Origin: Arthrobacter sp. ISL-85
Lineage (GTDB): Bacteria; Actinomycetota; Actinomycetes; Actinomycetales; Micrococcaceae
Direction: 5' to 3'
NCBI RefSeq assembly: GCF_018613675.1
Contig: NZ_JAGGPQ010000011.1
Span: forward strand, 1-64,000
Length of the DNA stretch: 64,000 bases
The notes beneath the pieces were generated by a model. That model did no database searches. It worked only from the letters and a program-made list of their open reading frames with translations, and was not told where the DNA came from. Position 1 is the stretch's first letter, and each line of letters starts with the position of its first letter. Shown here piece after piece: positions 63,256 through 64,000 of the stretch. A program made the position numbers and the translations under genes.

Positions 63256-64000
63256 CTACGCGCCCAGTGGGGCCGCCGCCACCGTGGGCAGGGTTGGCGC
63301 CTTGGACCCGCCGGCCGGCTCAACGGTGATGCCCAGGGAGGCCGCCGAGTGGATGCCCTCGACCACCGCAGGCTTGGACAGGGCCTGCTCGTCCATCAAC
63401 CCCTGCGACACGGGGGCCGAGCCGTCCTTGGGGATGAGCCACATCTGGTATACCTTCCCGGCCGGGGGAGCGGGCACACCGCTCATCTTCACCACGGCCG
63501 CGTCCTCCGACGCTGAAATCAGGAGGGTGGCCTTGCCGCCGCCCACCACGTTCACGGAGGCCTCGCGCAGGTCGTTGGCCCTTGCCACCTGATTGACGGG
63601 ATCATTCTGGTCGGCCACGTAGGCGCCCACGCCCACACCGCCCAGGGCGATTGCCGCTGCCGCCGCCACCCCGATCAGCCAACGCCGGGTGCCGGACGGG
63701 CCTCCCCGTTCCTCCCGGCGTTTCCGGGCCTGCGCCAGTTCATCAACCGGCTCCTGCCGGAGAAGCGGTGCCGTGCTTCCGGCTGGTGCCTGTGCATCCC
63801 CGTCCAGCCCATCCTGCGCCGGGAATTGGGCAGGAAGTTGGGCGACGATCCGCTGGAAGAGGTCCGACGGCGGCTCCTCCTCGGCACGGAACGTGCGGAC
63901 CAGCGCCTCCCGGGACTGCCGGACACGCTCAAGGAAAGCCCGGCGTTCCGTCTCGGGGGCCGTGGCGATGTAACGGTCGATGGCGTCGCGTTCCTGCTCC
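63256..64000 (-). CDS. RskA-type anti-sigma factor, 5' end cut by the window edge
   Basis: The reading frame is open from the right edge (63999) to the stop at 63256, about 247 residues visible. The N-terminal start and the zinc-binding/sigma-binding HXXXC region are outside. The visible part: EQERDAIDRYIATAPETERRAF-type helical segment, a variable charged linker, one membrane helix (WLIGVAAAAAIALGGVGVGAYV) and an extracytoplasmic RskA domain (VVGGGKATLLISASEDAAVVKMSGVPAPPAGKVYQMWLI and GITVEPAGGS). This is the fold of anti-sigma-K factors, which hold an ECF sigma factor at the membrane. The partner sigma gene is probably just outside the window on the right. Confidence 0.88.
   Translation of the reverse strand, partial: EQERDAIDRYIATAPETERRAFLERVRQSREALVRTFRAEEEPPSDLFQRIVAQLPAQFPAQDGLDGDAQAPAGSTAPLLRQEPVDELAQARKRREERGGPSGTRRWLIGVAAAAAIALGGVGVGAYVADQNDPVNQVARANDLREASVNVVGGGKATLLISASEDAAVVKMSGVPAPPAGKVYQMWLIPKDGSAPVSQGLMDEQALSKPAVVEGIHSAASLGITVEPAGGSKAPTLPTVAAAPLGA

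Overview
This 64-kb window is chromosomal DNA from a GC-rich actinobacterium, most likely Arthrobacter, Pseudarthrobacter or a close relative in the Micrococcaceae. The reasons are very strong G/C bias at third codon positions, frequent GTG and TTG starts, many 4-nt GTGA/ATGA gene overlaps, and a gene set typical of that group: coproporphyrin-type heme genes with HemQ, AdnAB, UvrD2, a UPF0182 protein, DUF3107 and DUF2342. No prophage, CRISPR array or restriction island is visible. The only mobile DNA recognised is a partial IS481-type element at the left edge.

Layout. 0-0.2 kb: end of the IS. 0.2-3.4 kb: minus-strand operon of a soluble MgtE/CBS protein, a DUF1003 protein and Mrp. 3.5-8 kb: general-stress-type membrane protein, Xaa-Pro aminopeptidase, PHP phosphoesterase and an orphan DNA methyltransferase. 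8-11.5 kb: DEAD-box helicase and RNB ribonuclease. 11.5-14.8 kb: thiamine genes, with thiE divergent from a TPP-riboswitch-led thiO-thiS-thiG. 14.8-17.4 kb: small membrane protein, DUF3107, TetR regulator and MoeZ. 17.6-30.2 kb: a complete glutamyl-tRNA-to-heme locus (hemA diverging from hemE-hemY-orf-hemQ-hemH-hemC-hemD-hemB-LLM oxidoreductase-hemL). 30.3-32.8 kb: polar amino-acid ABC transporter. 33.1-46.5 kb: DNA repair and nucleotide genes (DEDDh exonuclease, alkyltransferase-like protein, AdnA, AdnB, degenerate phosphotransferase, NudC, UvrD2, YgjP-like peptidase). 46.6-52.6 kb: DUF2342 protein, PDZ/Lon-like protease and UPF0182. 52.7-53 kb: two identical initiator tRNA-Met genes. 53-60.4 kb: cytochrome-b-like protein, photolyase, PspA, TPM protein and HtrA-like protease. 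60.6-64 kb: EtfB-EtfA, PIG-L deacetylase and an anti-sigma factor cut by the window edge.

How the parts fit. Nearly every enzyme for heme by the coproporphyrin-dependent route is in one locus. The thiamine thiazole genes lack a dedicated thiF, but a ThiF-family E1 enzyme (MoeZ) lies nearby. A DNA-repair block couples an alkyl-damage sensor-like protein to the AdnAB end-resection machine by overlapping codons. The right part is rich in envelope-stress functions (PspA, TPM protein, HtrA, anti-sigma factor). From memory of the M. tuberculosis map, 8-52 kb resembles the Rv3193c-Rv3211 neighbourhood with the heme block inserted. I found no clear new defence or biosynthetic system. The best leads are small: REP-like palindromes, a three-copy 23-bp repeat, two uncharacterised proteins inside the heme operon, and ligand losses in AdnA and in the phosphotransferase.
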